DNA from: a virus
DNA length: 48,548 nt
Reading direction: 5' to 3' (one strand)
Virus record (IMG/VR): IMGVR_UViG_3300038548_000183
Span: 1-48,548 of that record
The notes beneath the pieces were generated by a model that was not told the DNA's origin, made no database searches, and saw only the letters and a program-made list of their open reading frames with translations. Shown in pieces: positions 8,901 through 15,488 of this stretch. Position 1 is the stretch's first letter; every line of letters starts with the position of its first letter. The position numbers and the translations under genes were made by a program.

Positions 8901-9232
8901 TCCCACCAAAGAAAAATATCGGTGTCGACCGATGAGCTTATGGATGGGACCTCGACCCAAATCTCGGCGACCCCATCGCCGGGAATGTCATCCGTAACGA
9001 AGGTGACGACCTCGCAGGCGATCCGATTAAGTCCCGCCTCGTCGGTGGAAAATCGTAAATCTCCTCCCCCATTTTGCGCGGGATGCAATCCGTCGGCGTC
9101 GAAGATTTCGTCGTTTCCTTGAGGCAGGGAAACCTCAGTTATAAGAACGGGAAAAAACGATAACCCGGCATCGACGAGGCTCGCCTGGATCGTGAGTTTA
9201 ACTCGCCTCTGGAAATCGCCTGGGAACGCCAT
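5996..9232 (-). CDS. Giant fibre/adhesin: DUF2341-like and LamG-like domains plus 32 short repeats
   Basis: 1,078 residues. Residues 1-130 resemble a DUF2341-type domain. Residues ~170-370 form a concanavalin/LamG-like sandwich (SAWDFDGNNDSVAIANNPSLD, WNYVTVTRN, GTIDEVRVSDV), a fold often used to bind glycans. Residues ~376-1036 are 32 tandem repeats of 20-24 residues with the core D-T-L-x-L-A-I-x-E-A/G; they are very acidic and poor in lysine. A short unique tail (LVACREAGFTLEVVREV) ends the protein. Likely a virion surface fibre or host-binding protein. The BppU-like gene follows by ATGA overlap. A membrane or secretion signal is not seen. Confidence 0.75.
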   Translation of the reverse strand: MAFPGDFQRRVKLTIQASLVDAGLSFFPVLITEVSLPQGNDEIFDADGLHPAQNGGGDLRFSTDEAGLNRIACEVVTFVTDDIPGDGVAEIWVEVPSISSSVDTDIFLWWETVAADSQPAEDATFGKEDTWDEGGDNSFKMVQHLNENPAGSGDRAIDSTLEDNDGNPTGGMNAADLVTGAFGGGLQGSAWDFDGNNDSVAIANNPSLDLTDESFVISAWVKPVSSPPAEHVFFSIHAAESFQESIHIRIFTNGRIRFGYFADDLTSGSGEVVNGSWNYVTVTRNQPGDTSKIFNAGAEVSSGSQGPFNGPPVRIDIGRWGSTDTQHFEGTIDEVRVSDVDREDAWFAAEFENQSDPNAFIIEGTPESPGPTEKNVFDTLGLEIDEAAAQVAVMVDDDDVLALAILEGPPTINVEGAAEDTLGLAILEGPPAIDVEGTAQDTLDLAIAEAAAQVAAGLTAEDTLELAIAEAAAQVVAGITGEDTLDLAIIEGPTQVAAGLTAEETLALTIAEGAADLLAKADRVDTLALAIAEAAAEVVAGITAEDDLELAIVEAAAQVAAGITAEDTLDLAIVEGPAQVDVGLTVEETLALAISEGVSDLLAKADRADTLALAILEAVDLEVRAEVADAIDLAIAEAAGIVAAGITAEDTLDLAIGEAAVVVASGLVEKEASDTLALAIVEAAAQVDVGVTAEETLALTIAEGVTDLLAAADPIDTTGLTVDEVVDLRAAASRLDSLDLSLAEVAQVVAALEASDALSITIDDAGEVVVGITASDDLDLALAELAELLALLEISDTLSIVIDDAAELLVLISRSDVLNLAIDDAGQVAVQVTAADDLDLAIIEGAGQVVVGIVANDTLSLAIAEAADLLAILRRADTLNLALVEGAPVIFVQGVAEDNLDLAIIDVATVQVPIEASDLLDLAIDEVSQVVVAIQAADLLSLTIDEARILDGFLNRSDIVGLELGEAAQVAVFLEALDDLDLAIDEQAAGLVIALQAADTLGLSIAEFAQVFNALFAADTLGLVIDEAPADVVKTTGFDGIIIQPFTLVACREAGFTLEVVREVKFTLQIEGSGEQIP
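6125..8107 (-). repeat. 32 tandem repeats of about 60-63 bp coding 20-24 residues
   Basis: In-frame tandem repeats inside the giant fibre gene. The amino-acid core A-x-D-T-L-x-L-A-I-x-E-A-A-x-x-V recurs every 20-21 residues, with one 24-residue unit containing VEKE. Upstream copies (about 7,300-8,000) are nearly identical at the DNA level; copies towards 6,200 have diverged. This suggests stepwise expansion by recombination or slippage. The regular hydrophobic spacing suggests a beta-solenoid or stalk. Confidence 0.9.
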
Positions 9233-9236
9233 AGCA

Positions 9237-9479
9237 TCAGCCCACCTGATTTGTAATCAAATCGATGTATGCCTGGACCGTTGGATTCGTCATAAGATTA
9301 TTGGCGGTCGCCATGAAATCCTTGTCCGATTGCGGAGCGTCGGAGTCGGCGTCGATCAATGTTTTTAAGGCGAGTACCTGCGTCTGAATTTGGGCAATCT
9401 GATTTTTCCCTGCGATCAATTGGGTCTCATGCTGGGCAAGCTGGGCCGCCCAACTGACTCGTTTTCTCAATACCTTCAC
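9237..9479 (-). CDS. Small coiled-coil protein
   Basis: 80 residues from GTG 9479, with AGGAG about 8 nt upstream. The middle (AQHETQLIAGKNQIAQIQTQVLALKTLIDAD) has heptad-like hydrophobic spacing, so an alpha-helical coiled coil is likely. Stop is 4 nt before the fibre start, suggesting co-translation. No family recognised; possibly a fibre accessory or chaperone by position. Confidence 0.72.
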   Translation of the reverse strand: MKVLRKRVSWAAQLAQHETQLIAGKNQIAQIQTQVLALKTLIDADSDAPQSDKDFMATANNLMTNPTVQAYIDLITNQVG

Positions 9480-9499
9480 GGTAAAAACTCCTCTCTCCC

Positions 9500-9549
9500 G
9501 ATAGAGTCAGCCCTTCTATCAGGGATCAAAAATCCTTGGGAATTCAAGG
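9500..9549 (-). terminator. Weak terminator-like hairpin and second hairpin before the 9479 gene
   Basis: On the minus strand CCTTG (9549-9545) pairs with CAAGG (9538-9534) and is followed by five Ts. A second hairpin GATAGA/TCTATC occupies 9500-9520 just upstream of the ribosome-binding site. The 5-bp stem is weak, so attenuation rather than full termination is plausible. Confidence 0.35.
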
Positions 9550-9553
9550 GCTC

Positions 9554-9943
9554 TTACGGATTGTCGACGGTGATCGTAACGGTAAGCTGGAAGCTCTGCG
9601 CCGCGGTCTTGGTCCCGAGGCTCTCGACCTTCCGGGAGAGCATGGTCTCATTCGCCAGAGCGTTAAAAATTCCCCATTCTTCCCAGGCGAAATTTGCCTC
9701 GGACGTACCGAAGAGGGCCCGGAATTCGATAATATTCGCGGCGCTCGGTACGTTGGGAAAGCTCACCTCCATCGGCCGGCGAAATTTATTACTCGCCGCC
9801 TGGAGATCGGTCTGGGCCTTGGCGAAGGCGGTCGAAGAATCGCCGACGCCGAGATGGGCGCTTGCGTTATCGAATTCGATAACCGACGAGCCGATAAGAT
9901 CCGTCGCGAAATGATCGCGACCAACATTGGTTAATGGACACAT
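9554..9943 (-). CDS. Structural-region hypothetical protein
   Basis: 129 residues; ATG 9943 preceded by AAGGAG at 9 nt spacing. Contains LIGSSVIEFDNASAHLGVGDSSTAFAKAQTDLQ, then beta-rich segments ending TAAQSFQLTVTITVDNP. I recall similar short proteins next to phage fibre genes, but have no assigned function. Position between fibre and small secreted genes suggests a virion or fibre component. Confidence 0.75.
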   Translation of the reverse strand: MCPLTNVGRDHFATDLIGSSVIEFDNASAHLGVGDSSTAFAKAQTDLQAASNKFRRPMEVSFPNVPSAANIIEFRALFGTSEANFAWEEWGIFNALANETMLSRKVESLGTKTAAQSFQLTVTITVDNP

Positions 9944-9945
9944 GG

Positions 9946-10161
9946 TTACGGTCTCCTTTCAGATTGTGCCGCGAGGATTTCTTCCCACGTTCGAAGAATG
10001 ATCCGAGTCCCATCGGGCCGGGTCAGGACGGTGTCGAGCTTGTCTCCCCCTTCGATAACTTCGAAAGGTACCTTACCGTCGCCCTCGACCTTCTCGCCGT
10101 TGAATTTTTCCAAGCGGAATTCCTCCCGAAATTTTACTCTCGGGAGCTCGTTAAACGTCAT
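9946..10161 (-). CDS. Hypothetical protein, 71 residues
   Basis: Starts at ATG 10161 after GGAGGAGAGAAGAAA. Charged and probably beta-rich: LPRVKFREEFRLEKF, DGKVPFEVIEGGDKLDTVL, GTRIILRTWEEI. Ends 3 nt before the next gene. No family recognised. Confidence 0.7.
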   Translation of the reverse strand: MTFNELPRVKFREEFRLEKFNGEKVEGDGKVPFEVIEGGDKLDTVLTRPDGTRIILRTWEEILAAQSERRP

Positions 10162-10204
10162 TTTCTTCTCTCCTCCGCGACCAGGCGGCCGCCGTTTCTA
10201 TCGG

Positions 10205-10345
10205 TTAAAGATACAAATAGAAAGCCCAGGCGCCGGCGGCGACCAGGGTTATCATGACGCCGTACCATACGGCGATAAATTCATCGAGGAAAAGTCGGGC
10301 CCAGGAGTACCGGACCCAGGCGCCGCCCCGCCATTCCCAAATCAG
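10205..10345 (-). CDS. Small membrane protein (likely CTG start)
   Basis: About 46 residues. The frame shows IWEWRGGAWVRYSWARLF and then a hydrophobic C-terminal helix FIAVWYGVMITLVAAGAWAFYLYL, i.e. one membrane segment. No ATG lies at the right place. CTG at 10345 overlaps the upstream TGA as CTGA, mirroring the ATGA couplings seen across this genome. Could be a holin-like or anchor protein; start is inferred. Confidence 0.5.
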   Translation of the reverse strand: MIWEWRGGAWVRYSWARLFLDEFIAVWYGVMITLVAAGAWAFYLYL

Positions 10346-10578
10346 ACCGGGCCCCGATCCAGACCGACCAGGACGGCGAGCTCCGGGAGATCGTCGCCGA
10401 AGATCCTCCGCAATTGGGAAACGCAGGATCGGACGCAAACCTGGCAGGTATCCATCGCCGGCGGAGTCTTGATTTTCGTAAGCCGGTATCGATCTCTTCC
10501 GCAAATCGTCGCCGCTCCCTCCGGCCGAGACGAGATGAGATGGAGCTTATGCCCGAATTTTGTCGTCGCCATTTTCAT
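10342..10578 (-). CDS. Hypothetical protein with Cys-x-x-Cys motifs
   Basis: 78 residues. Basic N-terminus (KMATTKFGHKLHLISSRPEG), a CGRDRYR segment, then MDTCQVCVRSCVSQLRRIFGDD, which may bind a metal. No clear ribosome-binding site at ATG 10578; the next ATG at 10572 is an alternative. Follows the fibronectin-like gene by 11 nt. Not recognised. Confidence 0.65.
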   Translation of the reverse strand: MKMATTKFGHKLHLISSRPEGAATICGRDRYRLTKIKTPPAMDTCQVCVRSCVSQLRRIFGDDLPELAVLVGLDRGPV

Positions 10579-10589
10579 GACGACGTATT

Positions 10590-11237
10590 TTATCGACTTT
10601 TTCCCTCGTAAACAACCGGGCCCGCTGGCTTCGATTCGTTGCCGGAATCGTTGACCGCGGTCACGTTGTAAAATCTCGGGCCGGCTCGGCCGGGATTGAC
10701 GTCTTTATATTCGGTCTCCCAAGTCTCGTCGAGGAGACCGCCGAGCTCGAGCTCCTGGGTCGATTTGTAAATCCGCCAGGCTTCGACCTGCTCGTCGAGC
10801 GCGGGCTCATCCCAATCGAGCCAGAGCGTCGCGCCCTGCTCCGTCCCTCGAAGGCTTCCAGGAGGCGCCGGAGCGTTTGGATTGAGCCATCGGACGTTAA
10901 GCTCGTTCGAGAATTGGCTCTCGAGATTGCTCGTATTTCTGGCCGTGACCCGATAAAAATAATCCTGGACGAAGACGATCGGCCCGGGCTCGGTCCAGTT
11001 GATAGGGTCCGGGCCCTGGCCGACGACCGCGACCTCGATAAAATTTCCGCAGAGCGCCGGCGTCGGCGTCGGATCGATGCATGGAGAATCGGATCGGAAG
11101 ACCCGATAATCGAGTACGTCGGTCTCCGGGCTTCGATCCCAATAAATGGGATCCCCGAAGTCGGCGACGAAGACCTGGCCGAAAGCGGGCCCGCCGGCCA
11201 GGATAAAAAACAGGAATAGAAAAATCGCTCTTCTCAT
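10590..11237 (-). CDS. Secreted protein with two fibronectin type III-like domains
   Basis: 215 residues. Starts with a signal peptide: RR, then a hydrophobic stretch (AIFLFLFFILAGGPAFG) and a likely cleavage after AFG. Two repeats follow with fibronectin III features, around residues 25-115 (DYRVFRSDSPC, YFYRVTARNTSN) and 120-215 (WLDWDEPALDEQVEAWRIYK, RFYNVTAVNDSG). Strong GGAGGAAAAA before ATG 11237. Secretion signals are unusual for a virion part; it may act at the host envelope. ATGA overlap with the upstream gene. Confidence 0.75.
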   Translation of the reverse strand: MRRAIFLFLFFILAGGPAFGQVFVADFGDPIYWDRSPETDVLDYRVFRSDSPCIDPTPTPALCGNFIEVAVVGQGPDPINWTEPGPIVFVQDYFYRVTARNTSNLESQFSNELNVRWLNPNAPAPPGSLRGTEQGATLWLDWDEPALDEQVEAWRIYKSTQELELGGLLDETWETEYKDVNPGRAGPRFYNVTAVNDSGNESKPAGPVVYEGKSR

Positions 11238-11629
11238 TTTTTCCTCCGTCGTCGGCGGCGGCGGGCCTTCTTATCCTCGTCCCGTACCGCCTCGTCTCGC
11301 CTCTCCTGCTCGGCCAATTGAAACGACCGGAGAAGGATCGCCGTCCGCACAAAGTCGAGATTGACGGCCGACCTCGGAGGCCGGCATCGGATCCCGCTCG
11401 ACGTCGAGCTCTTCCCGTTAAAGAGAGGCTTACTTACTCCCGGGATCCGGCGCCCGGACGTATGCCTTTGCTCTTCCTGGAATTCTTTAAATTGTAAATG
11501 AGAAATCGTAAAGGGTCGGCGCCGCAGGATTCCGAAGTCTCCGCCGGCGACCATCTCGAAGGCCGCCCTCCGCGAGAGCTTTGTAAAATTGCCATCTTCG
11601 GTTTGGAGTAAAGCCCAAGCTCTCGACAA
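11234..11629 (-). CDS. Basic hypothetical protein with poly-arginine tail
   Basis: 131 residues from TTG 11629; a frame-matched TTG at 11686 would lie inside the terminator hairpin and is less likely. Contains WALLQTEDGNFTKLSRRAAFEM, GILRRRPFTISHLQFKEFQ and a long basic end KKARRRRRRRKK. The tail suggests nucleic-acid or membrane interaction. Start choice uncertain. It is the first gene after the bidirectional terminator. Confidence 0.62.
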   Translation of the reverse strand: MSRAWALLQTEDGNFTKLSRRAAFEMVAGGDFGILRRRPFTISHLQFKEFQEEQRHTSGRRIPGVSKPLFNGKSSTSSGIRCRPPRSAVNLDFVRTAILLRSFQLAEQERRDEAVRDEDKKARRRRRRRKK

Positions 11630-11684
11630 TTCGCCCCCGGCCCCCTGGACCTCGGCCCCGGGCGATGACCCGGAGGGATCCAAC

Positions 11685-11716
11685 AAAAAAGGGACGGCGC
11701 GGAGGCCGTCCCTTTT
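11685..11716 (-). terminator. Strong, probably bidirectional, intrinsic terminator
   Basis: Perfect 8-bp stem GGGACGGC/GCCGTCCC (11691-11698 and 11705-11712) with a 6-nt loop, flanked by six As on one side and TTTT on the other, so it can end transcripts from either direction. It separates the small-gene operon (11739 onward) from the secreted/fibre genes. Confidence 0.85.
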
Positions 11717-11738
11717 AAGGATTAAACCTTGGGATCAG

Positions 11739-11960
11739 TTAAGCCCGGCGGGAAATTTGTTTTCTCGGTCTGCGGATCCGCCGACGTTTATCCTTGGATC
11801 CTTTCGGCCGGCCGCCCTTGGCTCCGTTGATTCGGTTTGCCTCGATGCGGGCCGGCGACATTACTCGCCCGGCTCGGCTCGCAGTATAGCGATTAATTAA
11901 TTTCGTCGCAATTCGTTTTTCACAATGCGGACATTTAAACGGGTCAATGGACTGTTTCAT
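11739..11960 (-). CDS. Small zinc-ribbon and AT-hook-like protein
   Basis: 73 residues. FKCPHCEKRIATK forms half of a zinc ribbon; the C-terminal part has GGRPKGSKDKRRR, an AT-hook-like basic patch. Probable DNA-binding protein. ATG 11960 follows AAAGGAGG at 6 nt, inside the end of the upstream gene. Last gene before the terminator. Confidence 0.75.
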   Translation of the reverse strand: MKQSIDPFKCPHCEKRIATKLINRYTASRAGRVMSPARIEANRINGAKGGRPKGSKDKRRRIRRPRKQISRRA

Positions 11961-12285
11961 CGCTTGCCTCCTTTAATCGATCGACCATCGCCGTCATTTG
12001 ATCGGCGACATATCCGAAGGCGGTCGCTCTTCCCATAAGATGATTCGCCGTCGGCGTCGCCTCGGCCGGAGTTTTTCCGACCATCTCCTTCTCGATCTCC
12101 TCGAGAGTATCGGCGATTTGCTCCGAGATGTTTTTCGTAAAGCCGCCGATCTCGGCGACGATGGCCATTAAGAATTTACCGACCTCGTCGGAGGCCGCGG
12201 CGTTTGCCTTCGCCTGGGTTATGGCCTGCTCGAAAAATTGCTCGAGGGTCAGGCCGGGAGCTTTAACTTCTTTCGTCTTATCCAT
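11944..12285 (-). CDS. Helical hypothetical protein
   Basis: 113 residues, almost wholly alpha-helical and acidic (LTLEQFFEQAITQAKANAAA, ISEQIADTLEEIEKEM). ATG 12285 with GAAGGAG upstream. Overlaps neighbours at both ends. Not recognised; possibly an oligomerising accessory protein. Confidence 0.7.
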   Translation of the reverse strand: MDKTKEVKAPGLTLEQFFEQAITQAKANAAASDEVGKFLMAIVAEIGGFTKNISEQIADTLEEIEKEMVGKTPAEATPTANHLMGRATAFGYVADQMTAMVDRLKEASDETVH

Positions 12286-12496
12286 TTGTCTTCTCCTTCG
12301 GTTTTATCGAGACGACCTTTAAGGGCTCGCCTCTCCATCGGACGACGTCGCCCGGTACCAGGTCCGACGCCTTGACCTCCTCGCCTTTCCGCTTGACCGT
12401 CATCGATTCGTAAAGCATGAGGAAGGCGTCCCGCCCTGGCCTTTGCTTATCTTTCCTCTCCAGGACGGCGATCTCGAGCATGACCTCCTCTCTCAT
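12278..12496 (-). CDS. Hypothetical protein with small beta-barrel-like C-terminus
   Basis: 72 residues. The C-terminal half (DLVPGDVVRWRGEPLKVVSIKP) resembles the strand-turn pattern of SH3/KOW-like barrels. ATGA overlap with the upstream gene and 8-nt overlap downstream. Function unknown. Confidence 0.7.
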   Translation of the reverse strand: MREEVMLEIAVLERKDKQRPGRDAFLMLYESMTVKRKGEEVKASDLVPGDVVRWRGEPLKVVSIKPKEKTNG

Positions 12497-12696
12497 TTGC
12501 CGGCGACGCCTTTGTAAAATCCGACCAGGGAATCCAAAACGGCCGGCTCGACGTAAATCCCATCGGTCGCGACGATCCCATCTTCGGCCGTGATCCAGAC
12601 GCCGAAGCCGTCGAAGGCCGCGTAAACTCCATCGCCGAGATACTGTTTCGGCCAGGCTTCCGGCCGATCCTTCGCCATCGTATGCCGGCCGCTCAT
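12493..12696 (-). CDS. Phage hypothetical protein (YLGDGVYA family pattern)
   Basis: 67 residues from ATG 12696, overlapping the upstream TGA as ATGA and preceded by AAGGAG. The core WPKQYLGDGVYAAFDGFGVW and IYVEPAVLDSLVGFYKGV is a pattern I recognise as a common unassigned phage protein. No function known. Confidence 0.75.
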   Translation of the reverse strand: MSGRHTMAKDRPEAWPKQYLGDGVYAAFDGFGVWITAEDGIVATDGIYVEPAVLDSLVGFYKGVAGK

Positions 12697-13142
12697 CGTC
12701 CCGAGCTCCTTCCGGTCTCTCTCGCGGATCCCCAGATACCCTTTACGCTTTGCCGGGCGAGCTCGGTCGTACCTTCTGGCGACCGGATCCCATCGAGCCA
12801 TTTTTCCTTTGGCATTTCGAGCCAGGCCGCGACCTTCTCCTTCGATCCCCAGCAATTACCCGGGATCTCGTTATGGCAATAGCAAACGATTTGCTGGATT
12901 ACGGGACCGTTTTCGCCGTCGGCCCGGGCGATCGCCTCCCGGAGATCATTCTCGAAGACCGCCATTAAGAAATGACCTTTTCGCTCATGCTCCAGGACGT
13001 ACCGATTAATCGCTCCCAGGATATCGTCGCGGATCAAATAGTAATCGCTCGGTCGTACCATCTTTTTCTCCTCTCGTTTCGGCGCCGGCGCCGGCGTCTT
13101 CGCCGGATCCGGGCCTGGGTTATCGCTTAAGTAAACGGGCAT
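12693..13142 (-). CDS. Hypothetical protein with conserved cysteine/histidine pair
   Basis: 149 residues. Two starts each have a strong ribosome-binding site: ATG 13142 (GGAGG at 8 nt, immediately after the upstream stop) and ATG 13061 (GAGGAG at 6 nt), so a shorter isoform of 122 residues is possible. Core: RPSDYYLIRDDILGAINRYV, FENDLREAIARADGENG, IQQIVCYCHNEIPGNCWGS. No family recognised. Confidence 0.7.
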   Translation of the reverse strand: MPVYLSDNPGPDPAKTPAPAPKREEKKMVRPSDYYLIRDDILGAINRYVLEHERKGHFLMAVFENDLREAIARADGENGPVIQQIVCYCHNEIPGNCWGSKEKVAAWLEMPKEKWLDGIRSPEGTTELARQSVKGIWGSARETGRSSGR

Positions 13143-14063
13143 TTAATTTTCCTCCAGAAATTCGGTTACCTCTTGCCATTGGTCGGCGGTCTTCTGGAGG
13201 AGGCTCCGGCCTTCTTCTTCCTTGGCCTGGGCCCGCCTCCAGAGATCCAGGTCGCGGATCCCATCGATGGCGACCTGGATAAGGTCGACCATGACGGCCG
13301 GCTCGAGCGCGTCGAGCTCCCAAGATTCATCGCCATACTCGGCGATGTATTCCGCCGCTCGAGAGTCGGTGACCTTGGCCGGATTCGGCGGAGGGTTATA
13401 CTGCTCGACCTGCGGCATATTAAGAGCGAGGCGCTGGACCTCGATCTCGGTCTCGGAGCCGAAGGAGAAGATCGCCATACGGTCGACCGTGTCCCGGGTC
13501 ATATCCTTACCGCTCGGATCGTGATCTCCCAAATGGAAGATGATCGGCCGGCCGCCGAGAGCTCCTCGGTCTTGGCGCATCATTCGCAGGGCCGCCGAAT
13601 GCATTTCCGATTGAGAATTGTATCCGCGACAAGAGAAATACGGGACGTCATTCTCGACGCATACGCCCTCGATGACGCCGACGAGAGCATCCTTTTCGAT
13701 CCAGACCTCCGGCCGATATTCCTGGTCGGCCCATTTGTCGATCTCGTATCCTTCCGCGGCCGACCGAATGATTTGGCCGGGCCCGGTCCAGTGAGAATTT
13801 CGCCGGACGTTTCGGGTCCGATCCTGGATCGCATCCCAATCGATGAGGCCGGCCAGGCGACCGTCCGAGACGATCGTCCCGAGCCTCTTATACGATCGAA
13901 ACGTATTCGGGATAAGGTCCCTCGCGACGAATTGGTAATACAATTGCCGGAGGGTCAAGACGAAGCCCTGGTCGGCGTATTCCTCGATGATGGAATTCGC
14001 CCGGGCGATGGTCGCCCGGACGTCGGTCGAAAAATTCTTATGGGTGTATAGAATCTTCGCCAT
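13143..14063 (-). CDS. Spo11/topoisomerase VI A-subunit-like TOPRIM protein
   Basis: 306 residues. A winged-helix-like start contains LTLRQLYYQFVARDLI (tyrosines 42-43), matching the R-x-x-Y-Y context of the catalytic tyrosine of Spo11/TopoVI-A. A TOPRIM domain follows: VWIEKDALVGVIEG with E123 and HLGDHDPSGKDMTRD with D180 and D182. No B subunit (GHKL ATPase) gene is present, so it would act alone, perhaps as a DNA-cleaving or nicking enzyme. Minimal A-subunit homologues are known in mobile elements; the assignment here is from motifs only. TAATG overlap with the upstream gene. Confidence 0.7.
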   Translation of the reverse strand: MAKILYTHKNFSTDVRATIARANSIIEEYADQGFVLTLRQLYYQFVARDLIPNTFRSYKRLGTIVSDGRLAGLIDWDAIQDRTRNVRRNSHWTGPGQIIRSAAEGYEIDKWADQEYRPEVWIEKDALVGVIEGVCVENDVPYFSCRGYNSQSEMHSAALRMMRQDRGALGGRPIIFHLGDHDPSGKDMTRDTVDRMAIFSFGSETEIEVQRLALNMPQVEQYNPPPNPAKVTDSRAAEYIAEYGDESWELDALEPAVMVDLIQVAIDGIRDLDLWRRAQAKEEEGRSLLQKTADQWQEVTEFLEEN

Positions 14064-14344
14064 TACTTGACCACCAATTTTTTCGAGAAGCTCGGCTTCG
14101 TGCTGGCCAAAACTTGCTTGGCGTATCCCTCGCCCTTCTCGCGGATTACGACGTCTTTCCAGGAGACCGAGCGCCGCTCGATGGTCTCGACCTTGGCGGT
14201 CCGCGGTCCGCTTTCGACCTTGGCGCCGGCCTCGATATCGAGGATAAGCTCTTGCTTTATTTGGAAATACTCCAATTTTAAGGCGTCCATTTTGTTGACC
14301 AGGGTCGTATACCTGGCGAGTTTTTTCTGGGTTACTTTTTGCAT
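14063..14344 (-). CDS. Hypothetical protein after promoter P1
   Basis: 93 residues from ATG 14344 (GAAGGAG at 7-8 nt). An in-frame leader ATG at 14383, at the predicted transcript start, adds 13 residues (MINRNKNNEGENK). N-terminal helix KKLARYTTLVNKMDALKLEYFQIKQELIL, then beta-like segments RTAKVETIERRSVSW. Unrecognised. First gene of the P1 transcript, which also carries the TopoVI-A-like gene. Confidence 0.7.
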   Translation of the reverse strand: MQKVTQKKLARYTTLVNKMDALKLEYFQIKQELILDIEAGAKVESGPRTAKVETIERRSVSWKDVVIREKGEGYAKQVLASTKPSFSKKLVVK

Positions 14345-14383
14345 TTTGTTTTCTCCTTCGTTGTTTTTGTTTCGGTTAATCAT

Positions 14384-14421
14384 CTATATACATAATACCC
14401 GACCGGCTCGCTTTTTGTCAA
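14384..14421 (-). promoter_or_regulatory. Promoter P1 of the nine-copy family
   Basis: Minus strand: TTGACA at 14421-14416, 18-bp spacer with GAGCCGGTCGGG, TATTAT at 14397-14392, then 8 bp to ATG 14383. An A-rich element (TCTTAAAAAG) lies upstream. It begins directly after the stop of the 14429-14680 gene. Confidence 0.85.
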
Positions 14422-14428
14422 GGTCTTT

Positions 14429-14680
14429 TTAAGATTTATTTTCGAGCTTCTCCCAGGCCCGGAAGCCGGCGGCCGAGACGACGATCCCGTCGGGATCATG
14501 GCGGTACTCCAGGAGGCCGCGGCGGAAGAGGCCCTCGGTCGATCGGAAATCGAGAGAGTCGATTACCATCGGATGGGCCGGCCCTTTGCTCTCTCCGTAA
14601 TACTTGCCGGCGACCTTCCGGGTCGCCCGTACCAGAATATCCAATTGATTCGCCTGGGCTCGAGTCATCGGCTTACGCAT
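14429..14680 (-). CDS. Small winged-helix-like hypothetical protein
   Basis: 83 residues. RAQANQLDILVRATRK, SLDFRSTEGLFRRGLLEYRHD and IVVSAAGFRAWEKLE resemble the helix/helix/wing pattern of small winged-helix proteins, so DNA binding is possible. GGGAGC lies about 9 nt before ATG 14680. Ends just before promoter P1. Confidence 0.65.
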   Translation of the reverse strand: MRKPMTRAQANQLDILVRATRKVAGKYYGESKGPAHPMVIDSLDFRSTEGLFRRGLLEYRHDPDGIVVSAAGFRAWEKLENKS

Positions 14681-14683
14681 TTC

Positions 14684-15076
14684 TTAAAGCTCCCTCGAAG
14701 AAACGACCTTGACCGAGACCGTCGTCCGGCCCGTACCGCGGCCGCCGTCTCGCATCGCGGTTACCAGGACGGTAAACTCTCGAGCGGGAAAATGCTCGCC
14801 GACCTTCCGGGCTCGGAAGGTCATCTCTTTACCGACGAGCTCGTCGGCTCCGACCAGGTAATCGAAGACGTTTCTCGTCGGCGAGGAGACCCGCATCTTA
14901 TTGGTGTTACCGTATGCCATTCCGTGACCGACGGCGAAGCCCATCGTCGCGCCGTTTTCGAAGTGAACCAGGTAAGCCGAGCTATTAAGCCGCGGCGCCG
15001 AATTGAATTCCTGGACCGTCCCGTCGGCGTACCGGCCGGCTTCGTTTTCGTTTGTGTTTTTCGTTGTTTCTCTCAT
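14684..15076 (-). CDS. Hypothetical protein, leaderless start (P2)
   Basis: 130 residues from ATG 15076. No ribosome-binding site lies before it; the ATG is 6 bp after the TATTAT box, so A of the ATG should be the first transcribed base. The N-terminus MRETTKNTNENEAG matches other members of the leader family. The body is beta-rich (SAYLVHFENGATMGFAV, NVFDYLVGADELVGKEMTF, REFTVLVTAMRD). Function unknown. Confidence 0.72.
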   Translation of the reverse strand: MRETTKNTNENEAGRYADGTVQEFNSAPRLNSSAYLVHFENGATMGFAVGHGMAYGNTNKMRVSSPTRNVFDYLVGADELVGKEMTFRARKVGEHFPAREFTVLVTAMRDGGRGTGRTTVSVKVVSSREL

Positions 15077-15142
15077 ACTTCTATAATACCCGACTGGCTC
15101 GGTTTTTGTCAAGGGAAATCGTACTTTTTTTACGATTTATTT
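15077..15142 (-). promoter_or_regulatory. Promoter P2 with A-rich upstream element
   Basis: TTGACA at 15112-15107, 18-bp spacer CCGAGCCAGTCGGG-type, TATTAT at 15088-15083, ATG after 6 bp. Upstream to 15142 is an AT-rich element in which AAATCGTA and TACGATTT form an 8-bp inverted repeat around seven bases (mostly A); this may also end the previous transcript. Confidence 0.85.
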
Positions 15143-15445
15143 TTAAGTGAATTCGACGCCCTCCTCCGACGCCGGCGGAGCCATGAGCTTTTTATAAAGG
15201 GCCTCCCGGATATAGTCGTCGATCCCGGTCACGTCTTCGTAATGGTAAAGCCCGGATCCGTACCGGCCTTCCTGCCAGGTCTTATGGTCGACGTCGACCA
15301 GGACGGACCGGACAGTCTTCTCGCCCCGCGGGCCCGAGTAAATTTGGATCGTACCGAAGCCGTCGTAATTCTCCGGCGCCTCGGTCTCCATCGCGACGTA
15401 TGTCCGCTCGAAGGTCCCGAGCTTTATCTCAATCTTGCTTATCAT
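15143..15445 (-). CDS. Hypothetical protein
   Basis: 100 residues; ATG 15445 with AAAGGAGAGACCAAA upstream, the same leader wording as the 16084 gene. Begins ISKIEIKLGTFERTYVAMET, later FGTIQIYSGPRGEKTVRS, then VDHKTWQEGRYGSGLYHYED. No family recognised. Confidence 0.72.
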   Translation of the reverse strand: MISKIEIKLGTFERTYVAMETEAPENYDGFGTIQIYSGPRGEKTVRSVLVDVDHKTWQEGRYGSGLYHYEDVTGIDDYIREALYKKLMAPPASEEGVEFT

Positions 15446-15465
15446 TTTGGTCTCTCCTTTTCGTC

Positions 15466-15484
15466 GGGCCGGAGCTCCCGGCCC
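15466..15484 (-). other. Intercistronic GC hairpin
   Basis: Perfect 7-bp stem GGGCCGG/CCGGCCC with a 5-nt loop, between the stop at 15489 and the ribosome-binding site of the 15445 gene. No T-tract follows on the minus strand, so it is not a classical terminator. Related hairpins occur at 16118, 19740 and 20315. Confidence 0.55.
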
Positions 15485-15488
15485 TGGT

